DNA of 15,922 nucleotides, taken from the NCBI GenBank assembly GCA_030428745.1, contig JAUIEG010000008.1, positions 1 to 15,922 on the forward strand. The letters run 5' to 3'. Made by a program: the position numbers and the translations under genes. The first letter of the stretch is position 1; every line of letters starts with the position of its first letter. A model generated the notes under the pieces. It saw nothing but the letters and a program-made list of their open reading frames with translations. It was not told the origin of the DNA and did not search any database. The DNA is from Alphaproteobacteria bacterium. Its GTDB lineage: Bacteria; Pseudomonadota; Alphaproteobacteria; Caulobacterales; Parvularculaceae. Shown here in pieces: positions 1 through 7,992 of this stretch.

Positions 1-259
1 AATCTCCCGCTTCCTCGCGCTGCGCTTCGAAGAAAAGCGCCCAGCCGGAGCCGAAGCGGCGCAGCACATTGTTGACACGCGCCATGACGGCGACGAGTTC
101 CGCCTCGGTCGAGCTTTCGAGATCAGGCCCGCGATAGCGGAACGTCGTCTGGAACGAGCCGTCTTTGTTGAGGACGACGCCCGGCGCAGGAAGAGACGCC
201 CAGGGCAGATAGTCGGCGAGGAGACGCGGCGTTTCGGAATATTCTTTGAGGTTCAGCAT
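1..259 (-). CDS. trbE: TrbE conjugal transfer ATPase (VirB4 family), N-terminal part, runs off the left edge
   Basis: The first 86 residues of a VirB4/TrbE-type ATPase, which powers assembly and substrate transfer of a conjugative type IV secretion system at the inner membrane. The start ATG is at 259 and the frame stays open to base 1. The visible part carries the characteristic N-terminal block: MLNLKEY, then LADYLPWASLPAPGVVLNKD and FRYRGPDLES, followed by a helix ending RFGSGWALFFEAQR. This matches the TrbE N-terminus as I know it from rhizobial and RP4-like systems. The Walker A and B motifs lie outside the window. The start overlaps the end of trbD by 7 nt, so the genes are probably translationally coupled. 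Family recognition is firm; nothing can be said about whether the rest of the gene is intact. Confidence 0.93.
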   Translation of the reverse strand, partial: MLNLKEYSETPRLLADYLPWASLPAPGVVLNKDGSFQTTFRYRGPDLESSTEAELVAVMARVNNVLRRFGSGWALFFEAQREEAGD

Positions 260-507
260 GTGAGATGCTCCCGGTGACGGGTCGAGCGCGCCGCAACGGC
301 CATGAAATCCGGATCGCTGCGCGCGACGAAGACCGCCGCCGAGTGTCCGAGCGCCCAGAGCGCAAGGCCCGGGATCCAGAGCCGGAGACCCAGCGCCAGC
401 GCGGCGGCGAGCGTCCCAATGGCGATGGCGGCGCCTCTCGGCGCGCCCGCCATCAGGATCGGCTCGGCGAGCGAGCGATGGAGAGGGATTTCGTAGCCTT
501 CGGTCAT
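253..507 (-). CDS. trbD: TrbD conjugal transfer protein (VirB3-like inner membrane protein)
   Basis: An 84-residue small membrane protein, the VirB3 counterpart of Trb systems, which works with the VirB4/TrbE ATPase at the inner membrane. The start is the ATG at 507. Its A is also the last base of the trbC stop codon (TGATG), which fixes the start; the larger open frame around it has no support. Residues 4-22 hold the typical N-terminal pattern GYEIPLHRSLAEPILMAGAPR, and two hydrophobic stretches span about 25-61 (alanine-, leucine- and glycine-rich). The polar tail contains RSDPDFM, usual in TrbD. It lies between trbC and trbE in the canonical order B-C-D-E. Confidence 0.92.
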   Translation of the reverse strand: MTEGYEIPLHRSLAEPILMAGAPRGAAIAIGTLAAALALGLRLWIPGLALWALGHSAAVFVARSDPDFMAVAARSTRHREHLTC

Positions 508-842
508 CAGACGAGCACGCCGCCGCCGAAGGAGAAGAAGGTGAGGAAGAAGCTCGTCGCCGCGAAGGCGATGGAGAGACCGAAGACGATCTGGATGAGC
601 TTGCGGAAGCCGCCGGAAGTTTCGCCGAAAGCGAGCGTCAGGCCGGTGAGGGTGATGATGATCACCGCAACAATCCGCGCGACCGGGCCTTCGATCGATT
701 GCAGGATTTGATCGAGCGGGCCTTCCCAGGGCATGCCGGTGCCGGCCGCATGCGCGGGACCGGCGATCGCCGCGACCACGGTGATCAGGGCGGCGACCTG
801 AACGGTCCGGTTCACGGCCTTCATTTGCGAATAGAGCGTCAT
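507..842 (-). CDS. trbC: TrbC conjugative pilin precursor (VirB2-like)
   Basis: A 111-residue VirB2/TrbC-type prepilin, the subunit of the conjugative pilus. The N-terminus has a positively charged start, a hydrophobic core (about 14-28) and an AHA-A processing site near residue 33, as expected for a leader peptide. The mature part has the two membrane helices of the family (about 54-72 and 82-104) joined by a short charged loop, GETSGGFRK. The protein ends in a glycine- and valine-rich tail. The ATG overlaps the trbB stop by 4 nt (ATGA) and the gene runs into trbD by 1 nt, so it is translated as part of the operon. An internal start at Met7 is possible. TrbC of RP4 is cyclised after processing; nothing here shows whether this one is. 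Confidence 0.92.
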   Translation of the reverse strand: MTLYSQMKAVNRTVQVAALITVVAAIAGPAHAAGTGMPWEGPLDQILQSIEGPVARIVAVIIITLTGLTLAFGETSGGFRKLIQIVFGLSIAFAATSFFLTFFSFGGGVLV

Positions 843-1834
843 GACGCATCTCCTTGGCTGACGACAGAAAGCGAGGTGGAAATGAGCGGCGCGGTCGTAT
901 ATCCGTCCGCGCCGTAACCGGTGACGCGCAGCGCCTCTTCAATGCGGCGCTTGCCGCCGGACCGGTTCATGAAGACGACGACGTCGATGGCGTCAGCGAT
1001 CAGCGCGACCGGCGCCTGCCGCGCGGCTTCGAGCGTCAACTGCTCAAGTCGGGCGAGCGCGCCGCGCGCGGAATTCGCGTGCAAGGTCGTGACGCCGCCC
1101 GGATGGCCGGTGTTCCATGCCTTCAGGAGGTCGAGCGCCTCGGGCCCGCGCACCTCGCCGACCACAATCCGGTCCGGGCGCAGGCGCATAGTCGAGCGCA
1201 CGAGCTGCTGCAGCGAGACATGCTCCCGGTGCGTGCGCAACTGAACGACATTGCGCGCGGCGCAGGTCAGTTCGCGCGTGTCTTCAAGGATCACGATACG
1301 GTCGTTCGCGAAAGCGGGCTCTGCGAGCAGCGCGTTCGTGAAAGTGGTCTTGCCCGACGACGTGCCGCCGGCGATCAGGATGTTGCGCCGGGCCTGCAGC
1401 GCCGCGCGAAGCGAAGCGGCGAGGGCGGGCGTCAGGGCGCCCTGCCCCACATAATCGTCGAGACCGAACGGCGTCGCCGCCGGCTTGCGGATCGAAAAGC
1501 ACGGCGCCGAGGAAATGGGCGGGAGAAGCCCTTCGAACCGCTCGCCGCCGCCGGGGAGTTCTGCGGAGACGATCGGGGATTTGCGGCAGAGGGCCTCTCC
1601 CGCCGCGGAGGCGACCAGGCGGATGACACGCTCCCGGTCGCAGGGCTCGAGACGATGATCGGAAGCGACGACGCCGCGCCCGGCCTTTTCGATCCAGACC
1701 GATCCGTCGGGATTGGCCATGATCTCGATCGTGTCGGGCTCCGAAAGCGCATCGCGGATGACGGACGAGAACGCCGTACGCAACATCGTGATGTGACGTT
1801 CGTCCGTTTCGTTCCGCGTTGCGTTCGCCAGCAT
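839..1834 (-). CDS. trbB: TrbB conjugal transfer ATPase (VirB11/GspE family)
   Basis: A 331-residue VirB11-type hexameric secretion ATPase, cytoplasmic, which energises pilus assembly and substrate transfer. An N-terminal domain (about 17-110, with SEPDTIEIMANPDGSVWIEK) is followed by the RecA-like domain. The Walker A is GGTSSGKTTF at 156-165, the Asp-box ILEDTREL is near 182-189, the Walker B region RIVVGEVRGPEALDLLKAWN starts at 222, and the His-box GHPGGVTTLHAN is at 243-254. All key residues are present and the length is normal. The ATG at 1834 follows a GAGGGAG-like ribosome site about 8 nt upstream, with an in-frame TGA just beyond, so the frame cannot start earlier. Met17 (MLRTAFSS) is an alternative start close to where many homologues align. 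It is the first gene of the operon seen here; the CopG-like and traG genes often found upstream are absent. Confidence 0.95.
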   Translation of the reverse strand: MLANATRNETDERHITMLRTAFSSVIRDALSEPDTIEIMANPDGSVWIEKAGRGVVASDHRLEPCDRERVIRLVASAAGEALCRKSPIVSAELPGGGERFEGLLPPISSAPCFSIRKPAATPFGLDDYVGQGALTPALAASLRAALQARRNILIAGGTSSGKTTFTNALLAEPAFANDRIVILEDTRELTCAARNVVQLRTHREHVSLQQLVRSTMRLRPDRIVVGEVRGPEALDLLKAWNTGHPGGVTTLHANSARGALARLEQLTLEAARQAPVALIADAIDVVVFMNRSGGKRRIEEALRVTGYGADGYTTAPLISTSLSVVSQGDAS

Positions 1835-2137
1835 GAGGCCTGCTCCCTCTCAATCGTCTCGATGAAGATCATCGCGGGATTGGGATGCGGTAGGGAGTTG
1901 GAGCGCAGGCCATTTTCGGCAACGCCCGACAACGTCCTGCAACGCTTGGATAGGGCTGCACAGCAGGGCCACGTTATCGGCCTGCGGACTAATGGCGGGG
2001 TTGGAAGAAAGCTCTCTGCTTTTCTCTTAGAGGTCCAGTTGTAAAGGCGCAGACATGCTCCCTCGCCAAGCCCGCATGGCATTTGCAAGGCAGGAGGCTA
2101 AGATCGATCATTGGCGGCCCTGCCCTAATAGCGATCT
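1835..2137. other. Intergenic region between divergent trbB and the hipA-like relic
   Basis: About 300 bases without a credible gene. Open frames here on the minus strand have arginine-, serine- and proline-rich translations typical of shadows. This stretch must hold the promoter of the trb operon if the operon begins at trbB, but no clear -35/-10 pair is visible. A short inverted repeat (separate entry) lies 26 bases upstream of the trbB start. I looked for a LuxR-type tra box and for a CopG- or TraG-encoding frame and saw neither. Confidence 0.5.
1860..1874. repeat. Short perfect inverted repeat upstream of trbB
   Basis: CGATGA-AGA-TCATCG: two 6-bp perfect arms with a 3-nt centre, 26 bases upstream of the trbB ATG. 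The position suits an operator for a small regulator of the trb operon. Arms this short can arise by chance, and no cognate regulator gene is in the window. Confidence 0.3.
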
Positions 2138-3570
2138 ATGTTTGTCGGCCCTCGCATTGTTGGCGAGACCATTGATAAACATCGCGGCAATTACGGCGTC
2201 GAACGCGGCCGCCTGACGCCAATCAAGAGCGGAAAATTGGTGGACTTGGATGGTGACGGTGACGCCGTCATTCTCGACCACGCCCTCCGCATTTCACGCT
2301 ACCTGTGCCCGCAAACCTATCTCTCCGGGCAAGCGCTAAAAAAACTAGCGCCTACGATGGATGACCGCCTTTTTCTATTCGGCCGAAAGGGTCAGCGCAC
2401 TCGATTGGCAACCTCGAATTCAACCAGGACCGGGCGCCGTAGCGACCGGGAACCGAGCCCGCCGCAATCTAGGACGGCCTCGGCGACCTTACAGATCGGC
2501 GCGCGACAGCGTATCTCCGATTCCTCGAGTCGTTCAGGGTCGCGAGCGAAGCGGCCAACGCGCAGCGGTTTCCGGATCAACCCAAGCGGGTTGCTCCGAC
2601 TCCAGAATTTAATCTGACGGTGAAGCGGCACGGCGCGCTGCTGCCATTTATTGAAAGCCTATTGACGGAAGGGTGGCTCGATCCCATCCTGAACGCCCGC
2701 AACGAGCGCGACCACGTCACCACAGGGAAACCGTAGATGTCGTCCCATATCACTGTAACCGACTCCGGCTAGAAACAGGATATGCTGGCAGACATATTGC
2801 GGAGCGGATTGCCGGACTGATTTCGCAATGGGCGGTTTACAGATGCTAACAGTGGCCCTACGCGGACGTTTGATGAAACCCTAGAACTTCGTTGGCCGAT
2901 ATGTTCGCCATTGCGACCGCACCGCGCGTGTCAGGCGTGCAGATAAAAACTTCCATGACGCTCACCGCAGAAGGAGAGCTGCATGGCGCGAAAACCGCGG
3001 CCTTATGCATACTCTTAAGCAGTCCCCAGGTGCCGGTTTTGAATCATTGACGGCCGGTAAATCCGCCTACCTTGGAACGGCAGCACATTGCGGCTTCGAC
3101 ACTTCCGCCCACGCATTTGTCGCAATGCCCGGCAATTTTTCCCGATGCGCTTCTCGTTGGGCGCTTCGACATTCACCTGAACAACGCAGATGGACGCCGC
3201 CGCGCTATGGAAGACATGGCGCCTCTCCTGGGACTTCGTTGAAAGAATTAACATGACGGATCTATAGAACTGGCGGTGAAAGCGTTGCGCCCCGTAACGA
3301 CCAATTGGGACGCCGATGACATGACACTGTTGCTGCGTATGATATTTTGTTGGATTATCGCGAACGGATATCTGCATTTAAGATGCACGGCCGTGCTTCG
3401 CATCGCCACGCCTGATGACAATCATTTTACGTCCGTTTGTTTAGCGCCCGTCTTTGGCGCCGTGACTACAAGCTTTTTATGGCCTCCAAAACGACGCGAT
3501 GGCGGTTGCTTTGAACGGAAAGCGATTAATGTGGCGAGTGAATTCCCTTCGCGCCGCTGCAACGATGTGG
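2138..3570 (+). pseudogene. Decayed HipA-family serine/threonine kinase (toxin-like) gene
   Basis: A relic readable only by switching frames. The first 90 codons (frame starting 2138: VGETIDKHRGNYGVERGRL, LDHALRISRYL, TYLSGQALKKLAP) look like the N-terminal region found on long HipA-family proteins. From about 2404 the frame changes and meets several stops (near 2440, 2734, 2770 and 2818) while still reading LPFIESLLTEGWLDPILNARNERD. Near 2893 another frame reads FAIATAPRVSGVQIKTSMTL, then from 3005 a third reads HTLKQSPGAGFESL and GFDTSAHAFVAMPGN. The later part reads DALLVGRFDIHLNN and MIFCWIIANGYLHLR. These follow the order of HipA-type kinases. The catalytic loop, usually with D-x-D-x-H-x-K-N character, reads NGYLHLRCT, and the metal-binding LAPxYDAVTT block reads LAPVFGAVTT, so both key aspartates appear lost. 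The ends are approximate. Alignment is from memory; the family call is good, the exact subfamily uncertain. Confidence 0.78.
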
Positions 3571-3639
3571 CACGCCGCAAATTCGCAAGCTCTGCGTTGG
3601 CGCCACCCGTTCGCGCTGAGCGACGAAAGTCGGGCGCCC

Positions 3640-3861
3640 GGTAAGGCCGCCCGCCCGTGGGCGCCGGAATCATCTCTTCGTCGGCAGCAAAACTGGCGCC
3701 GACATCGGACGATCCTCTCGAAGCTCGCCGTCACCTGCCGCGTCTACTACGTTAATCCACAGGTGTAATTCGCCTACGTCCTTACGAAGATCGTCTATGA
3801 CTGGCCGCAGGCCCGCATCGATGATCTCCTTCCGTTCTCATACAATAAGAACAAAACTTGA
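3640..3861 (+). mobile_element. Remnant of an IS66-family transposase (TnpC C-terminus)
   Basis: A scrap of the C-terminal end of an IS66-type transposase, readable in two frames. Frame 2 from 3641 gives VRPPARGRRNHLFVGSKTGA, resembling the IRPIALGRKNHLFAGSDGGA block that closes the DDE domain. Frame 1 then continues LAVTCRVYYVNPQV, an in-frame TAA at 3766, and FAYVLTKIVYDWPQARIDDL plus LPFSYN, ending at the TGA at 3859. This is the IS66 C-terminal pattern VDPQAYLxxVLTRIxxxxPxSRIDELLPW. A frameshift, a stop and the missing upstream two-thirds show it is dead. It directly follows the hipA-like relic; no terminal inverted repeats or target duplication could be recognised. The 290 bases after it, up to the mocA-like gene, show nothing I recognise. 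Confidence 0.7.
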
Positions 3862-4153
3862 TTGTCAAAGAGGAAACTCAACCATCATAACGCGCTCGCT
3901 TGGTCTCGAATCCGTGGCCCTGGCACAGCGCTTACCATGGGTCTGCCGCTTGGCGGTCTTTTCGTGGCGCTTTTCGCCGGGCGCGTGATGTCGATCAAGA
4001 GTACCGCCAGCACCGCCAAGGAACTGGCGCTTGATCGCAACGGCGTGCAAATGCGCATAAGCGCCTCCCCGCCCTGGGCAAGGCCGAGAGTGGGCGTTCC
4101 TTTTCCCTTGTCGAAAATCCGCCTGATTTCAGTCTGTTGCAATCATGCTGGTT

Positions 4154-4753
4154 TCACCCGCCCGGCCGATTTGCTGCAAGCGCCCTGATGTCAGAAGGCG
4201 CATCGATATCCGCGAGGACGCCAGGATCGTCGACCGCAACAGGGATAAGGTATTCTTTATTCGCTGCAACAAGCGCGCTTGCGCCCTTATCGCCGCCAAG
4301 CGCCGTTAACGCTGCAAACCAAGCGCGCCGGAAGATGACAGGATTTCCGCGCCGGCCATTACAATAGGGCGCGACAATCGCTCTGTCCGGTACGTTGCTT
4401 GTTGCAGTTAGAAGCGCTTCGAGCGTACGGCCTTTTATGAAGGGCATGTCGCCCAAGATGATCATCACCGCCGGTTCGTACCTGACTAATTCCATGCCGG
4501 CGGCTATCGAGGTCCCGATCCCTTCCGCTGCTCTTTCGTTTTTAGCGGTCATGAGCCCGGCGCCGTCACAAAGCGCGGCGGTGGCTGCATCATCGGGATT
4601 AATAACGACAATGACATTTTGCAGTGGCAGGCGTATTGCTTTTTCCAGGACATGAGAAAGGATTGGTTTTCCGTCGAGGTCAGCTAGCAATTTGTTCGCC
4701 TCGCCAAAGCGGCGCGACGATCCCGCGGCGAGAATAACGCCCGCTATGCGCAT
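4154..4753 (-). CDS. mocA: MocA/MobA-like nucleotidyltransferase for molybdenum cofactor
   Basis: A 199-residue cytoplasmic nucleotidyltransferase of the MobA-like NTP transferase family. Members paired with XdhC transfer CMP (MocA) or GMP (MobA) to molybdopterin. The nucleotide-binding signature LAAGSSRRFGEANKLL is at 8-23, the metal-binding GDMPF at 101-105, GRRGNPVIF at 133-141, GDKGA at 154-158 and DIDAPSD at 182-188. Length is normal and no lesion is visible. The ATG shares one base with the xdhC stop (TGATG), so the two are coupled. MocA rather than MobA is inferred from the XdhC partner, which serves hydroxylases with the cytosine dinucleotide or sulfurated cofactor. The gene after it in the transcription direction is missing: the IS66 scrap lies there instead. 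Confidence 0.85.
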   Translation of the reverse strand: MRIAGVILAAGSSRRFGEANKLLADLDGKPILSHVLEKAIRLPLQNVIVVINPDDAATAALCDGAGLMTAKNERAAEGIGTSIAAGMELVRYEPAVMIILGDMPFIKGRTLEALLTATSNVPDRAIVAPYCNGRRGNPVIFRRAWFAALTALGGDKGASALVAANKEYLIPVAVDDPGVLADIDAPSDIRALAANRPGG

Positions 4754-5679
4754 CAGCCTCTCCCCCGTCTTAAATAAACGATTTCGGCAAGGATCGAGAT
4801 GGCGACCTCGTTTGGATCTTCTGCGCCGATATCGAGGCCAACCGGACCCCGGATGAGTTCCGCTGGGTATTTTGTCGAAGGGCGGCTTGCGAGTTGATCA
4901 AGGCGCGCCTCATGGGTGCGCTTGCTGCCTAAGGCGCCGATATAGTCGGCGTCTGAATTAAGCGCCGCCTCTAATATGCCAGTCTCCCAATCATGCTCAT
5001 GGAAGAGCGTCACAATCGCCGTGAAGGGGTCGAGAGGGATCACCGAATAGTCACTCCTTTGGCAAATCTGGCGGCCGGAAATGCCTCTACGGCCAAGAAA
5101 GGCGAGCGCGGTCTCATCCGGACTGAACGCTTTAACCGAAAAACCGGCAGTATGAGCCAGCAGGCAAAAACTTGCGAGATTTGTCCCCTCCCCGAAAGCA
5201 TAAATGCGATAAGAAGGCTTAATGACTTTCACGAAACGCCGATCGTTTGGGGAGAGATTAACTTCCCGCGAAAACACCGATGTGAGCGCGTCGAGATCGA
5301 TAATCATCGCGGAGATGGCCCGCTCGCGCATGGCGGCGTGGGCCTTGCGAATTATTTCCGCGCTGTTGCGGGTCTCGATAAAAAGCTCGATGCCCGAACC
5401 GCAGGGCAAGACGATGTCGATATAGGGCGAGCCTGCGCCATACCGCACGAGCTTGTTTTTCTGGGCCTTAATCAAGCGCATCGCCTCTTCGACAATCGCC
5501 TTTTCCGCACAGCCGCCGGTGATCATGCCGAAGACCTGCCCGTCGTCGCACACGCCGGCTTGCGCGCCCAATGGCCGGGGCGAGGACCCGTCAATCTTCA
5601 CGAGCGTTACAAGCGCCACCGCCCCGCCTTGCTCAAGGCGGTCATAAAGGGATGTAATGATGTCGCGAACAAATTGCAT
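4753..5679 (-). CDS. xdhC: XdhC-family molybdenum cofactor insertion/sulfuration chaperone
   Basis: A 308-residue XdhC/CoxI-family protein, which binds sulfurated molybdenum cofactor and helps load it into xanthine-dehydrogenase-type hydroxylases. The N-terminal XdhC domain has GSSPRPLGAQAGV (31-43), the conserved MITGGCAEKAIVEEA (52-66) and LPCGSGIELFIET (91-103). The C-terminal Rossmann-like domain includes YAFGEGTN (160-167), YIGALGSKRTHEARL (246-260) and GLDIGAEDPNEVAISILAEI (281-300). Both domains are complete. The ATG at 5679 has a modest AAGG just upstream. No hydroxylase subunits (FAD, 2Fe-2S or molybdopterin chains) occur anywhere in the window, which is unusual. The partner enzyme may be encoded elsewhere, or the pair may be left over from a rearranged operon. 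Confidence 0.92.
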   Translation of the reverse strand: MQFVRDIITSLYDRLEQGGAVALVTLVKIDGSSPRPLGAQAGVCDDGQVFGMITGGCAEKAIVEEAMRLIKAQKNKLVRYGAGSPYIDIVLPCGSGIELFIETRNSAEIIRKAHAAMRERAISAMIIDLDALTSVFSREVNLSPNDRRFVKVIKPSYRIYAFGEGTNLASFCLLAHTAGFSVKAFSPDETALAFLGRRGISGRQICQRSDYSVIPLDPFTAIVTLFHEHDWETGILEAALNSDADYIGALGSKRTHEARLDQLASRPSTKYPAELIRGPVGLDIGAEDPNEVAISILAEIVYLRRGRG

Positions 5680-6138
5680 TGCCTTAACTTAAGGGAAAAG
5701 CCTTCTCTTTGTGAGCCATATGAATTCCGGATCATTCATACGCTCTATGTAAGTCGACGCCGCCGCCGGGCGCGAGCCCCTTCTCAATTTTACATTCAAG
5801 CCGGCTGATCCGGCGGCGCATCACTGTTGCACACCGAAATAAATGAGCGCAGCTATGGCGAACGGGCTGATCTTGCGCTCGACTGTCGTCGCTCACCGTG
5901 AACAGGTGGCTCCAACACAGAGCTTACGAACTCGTAGCGGAGTTGTAATCGAAAGGTTATGCTGGTCATTGGACATACACCTTGCACAGACAAATTCAAA
6001 GCACACCCAAGTTGCTCACGCTCACGCAATATGGCGAACCCACTTGGCGGAATTCCACTGAAGCGGGCGGAATCTCTTGCTTTGGTCGCGATCCAACAGA
6101 AGCTTGGTGCAGTAAAGCAACAATTGGACCTTGTCGGC
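5680..6138. other. Intergenic region upstream of xdhC, downstream of the amidohydrolase
   Basis: About 460 bases without a gene I can support. A 104-codon minus-strand frame (6167 to 5853) overlaps the end of the amidohydrolase and has no ribosome site or recognisable motif. A plus-strand frame from 5959 runs into the amidohydrolase antisense. No tRNA cloverleaf and no T-tract terminator was seen on either strand. The region marks the change from the high-GC xdhC pair to the AT-richer block on its right. Confidence 0.5.
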
Positions 6139-7863
6139 CTATCGCTTGAATGCAACACGCCCATCAATAATTGTCATCTCTACCTCAATATCCTGCAAAG
6201 CTTCGTGTGGAACGGTTAAAGGGTCGGCCGAAAGCACAATTAGGTCAGCAAGCTTTCCTACTTCGAGACTGCCTAATTTGTCATCGACAAATCCTGCCTC
6301 AGCGGCCCAGATGGTGAACATCTTGATCGCTTCCATAGGCGTAATGCTCTGCTCAGGCTGTACGACTGTTCCATACTTCGTATCTCTCAACACAGCACGC
6401 GAAATTGAAAAGAACGGAGATGTTGCAAAGTTTTGTGTACCGACAGTGTCAACGCCTCCTGCAATATGAAATCCATCGTCTATGAGCTTGCGCAGCGGAA
6501 AAAATAGTATTCCCGGCTCGTTCACATTGATGTCCGTCAATCGCCATAAAAACGCGATTTGCATTGATGGAATCACGCCAAGCTCTTTCATACGTTCCAG
6601 ACGTTTTGGCGCCCGGCCATCCAATTGCAGAAAGTGCCCAAAATGCTCAATCCGATATCGCGGATCTTTGACCGGCGCTTTTGACTGGGCGTATTCGTAA
6701 GCATCCAAAATCCGGTCTTGAGCGCGATCGCCATTAGCATGAGTCTGGATTTGCCACCCTTTTTGTTGGGCTTGCAAAACGACCTCATTTGCCTCTTCCT
6801 GCTTCCAAACCGCATGGCCATGGTTGTCAGCTATCCACGTTGTACCCGACCCTTCCCAAGCCGGCGCATAAGTATAAGCCGTCGTCCACCACACGACGTC
6901 CATGAACATTTTCACCGCCCCGAAATAAAGCCAATCGTCGCCAAAGCCGGTGCCGGACCAGTTTCTCAGAACTGAGTTTTTCCCTTCGGGAGAGAACTCG
7001 CTGCCTTTCGGAAATACGAAAGAAGTGGCGCGAATCCTTGTGGGCAGGCGACCCTCCTTTTTTAAATCCAAATATGCTCTAAACGTCGCTTCATTGACAT
7101 GGTCTTGAACGGTTGTGACGCCCTTCTTCAGATAGAAATCCTCGAGAATAGCCCTAACGCCTTCCTTTAATTCCTTTCCCTCAAGGCGGTCTCGTTTTGG
7201 CCATGGAGCAGGCGCATCGCGGATGATCATAATCTCCCCGCCAGTGGTACGCTCATAACGGCCCATTCCGGCTGGATCAGGGTAATCCGCTCCCATTCCC
7301 ATAACCTCGGCCGCCTTATGATTTATTAGAGAATCGTGACTGCTCCAATCTAGACGAACGGGATGGTCAGGCAGGGCTGCATCCAATTGTTGGCGTGTAG
7401 GCATCACTTGGTTGTAGGTGCCTTGCCCCCATATCCAGGTCCCGGCGGGCACTGTTTCTGCGTATTCTACGAGGACCTTTATAATTTCGTCAGGCCCTGC
7501 CAGCGGTGGAACCTGTATGTTTATGCTAAAGGCCTCGACATTTGCCATACCTTCGATGTGAGAATGCGCATCAATAAACCCTGGTAAGACGGTCTTTCCG
7601 TTAAGATCAATTACTCTCGTCTTTTCGCCCTTTAAGTCGGCAAGCGCCTTGGTTGTCCCAATTGCGTAAATTTTCTCTCCAATAATCGCTACGGATTCGG
7701 CAATCGCGTCGCTTTCATCAACCGTCACTATTTTGCCATTTACCAACAACAAATCCGCATAGGGCCTTTGCAAGGTTTTCGCGTGCAAAGCGGAACTTAC
7801 CGAGAATATCACGGCAAACGCAGCAACAGCGCCAAAGACCCATCTAGTGATTCCAACTTTCAT
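6139..7863 (-). CDS. Exported amidohydrolase, YtcJ/NfdA-like (amidohydrolase family 3)
   Basis: A 574-residue metal-dependent hydrolase of the amidohydrolase superfamily, likely acting on an amide, carbamate or related C-N bond in the periplasm; the substrate is unknown. Residues 1-28 form a signal peptide (MKVGITRW, hydrophobic core, SALHA-K). The small beta domain has LLVNGKIVTVDE (39-50) and the barrel begins with LPGFIDAHSH, metal-binding H100 and H102. Later ligand positions are THANGD (H375), YRIEHFGH (H407) and the GGVDT aspartate D472. The C-terminal GSLEVGKLADLIVLSADP (531-548) closes the beta domain. I chose the ATG at 7863 because GGGG lies 7-10 bases upstream and it puts the signal peptide first; an in-frame ATG at 7908 would add 15 polar residues. 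Base composition is lower in GC than the flanking operons. Upstream lies an inverted repeat that may control it. Confidence 0.9.
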   Translation of the reverse strand: MKVGITRWVFGAVAAFAVIFSVSSALHAKTLQRPYADLLLVNGKIVTVDESDAIAESVAIIGEKIYAIGTTKALADLKGEKTRVIDLNGKTVLPGFIDAHSHIEGMANVEAFSINIQVPPLAGPDEIIKVLVEYAETVPAGTWIWGQGTYNQVMPTRQQLDAALPDHPVRLDWSSHDSLINHKAAEVMGMGADYPDPAGMGRYERTTGGEIMIIRDAPAPWPKRDRLEGKELKEGVRAILEDFYLKKGVTTVQDHVNEATFRAYLDLKKEGRLPTRIRATSFVFPKGSEFSPEGKNSVLRNWSGTGFGDDWLYFGAVKMFMDVVWWTTAYTYAPAWEGSGTTWIADNHGHAVWKQEEANEVVLQAQQKGWQIQTHANGDRAQDRILDAYEYAQSKAPVKDPRYRIEHFGHFLQLDGRAPKRLERMKELGVIPSMQIAFLWRLTDINVNEPGILFFPLRKLIDDGFHIAGGVDTVGTQNFATSPFFSISRAVLRDTKYGTVVQPEQSITPMEAIKMFTIWAAEAGFVDDKLGSLEVGKLADLIVLSADPLTVPHEALQDIEVEMTIIDGRVAFKR

Positions 7864-7992
7864 TCTTTCCCCATTCTTTCTCTCGCCTAGTTGCACGCTA
7901 ATGGTCAAAACGGCGCGAGGCTGCGCCTAAGCTTTAGATTGATGAAAAGGTGCACTCCCGCTCACCTCGAAGGCGAAAATTATCTATCGTCT

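Noticed and set aside
253..942. A 229-codon minus-strand frame covering trbD and trbC
   Set aside because: Only its last 84 codons (from the ATG at 507) are trbD. The upstream part is the shadow of trbC in another frame, rich in arginine and proline.
854..2044. A 396-codon plus-strand frame antisense to trbB
   Set aside because: It mirrors the high-GC trbB gene; its translation is arginine-rich with no domain, while trbB carries all ATPase motifs.
3862..4153. Possible coding remnant LTMGLPLGGLFVALFAGRVM in the gap after the IS66 scrap
   Set aside because: The hydrophobic run is short, has no start site or neighbours to place it, and matches no family I know.
5853..6167. A minus-strand frame with a stretch LRYEFVSSVLEPPVHGERR faintly like the start of an IS5 transposase
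   Set aside because: Only a few residues fit and nothing downstream continues the similarity in any frame; it also overlaps the amidohydrolase.
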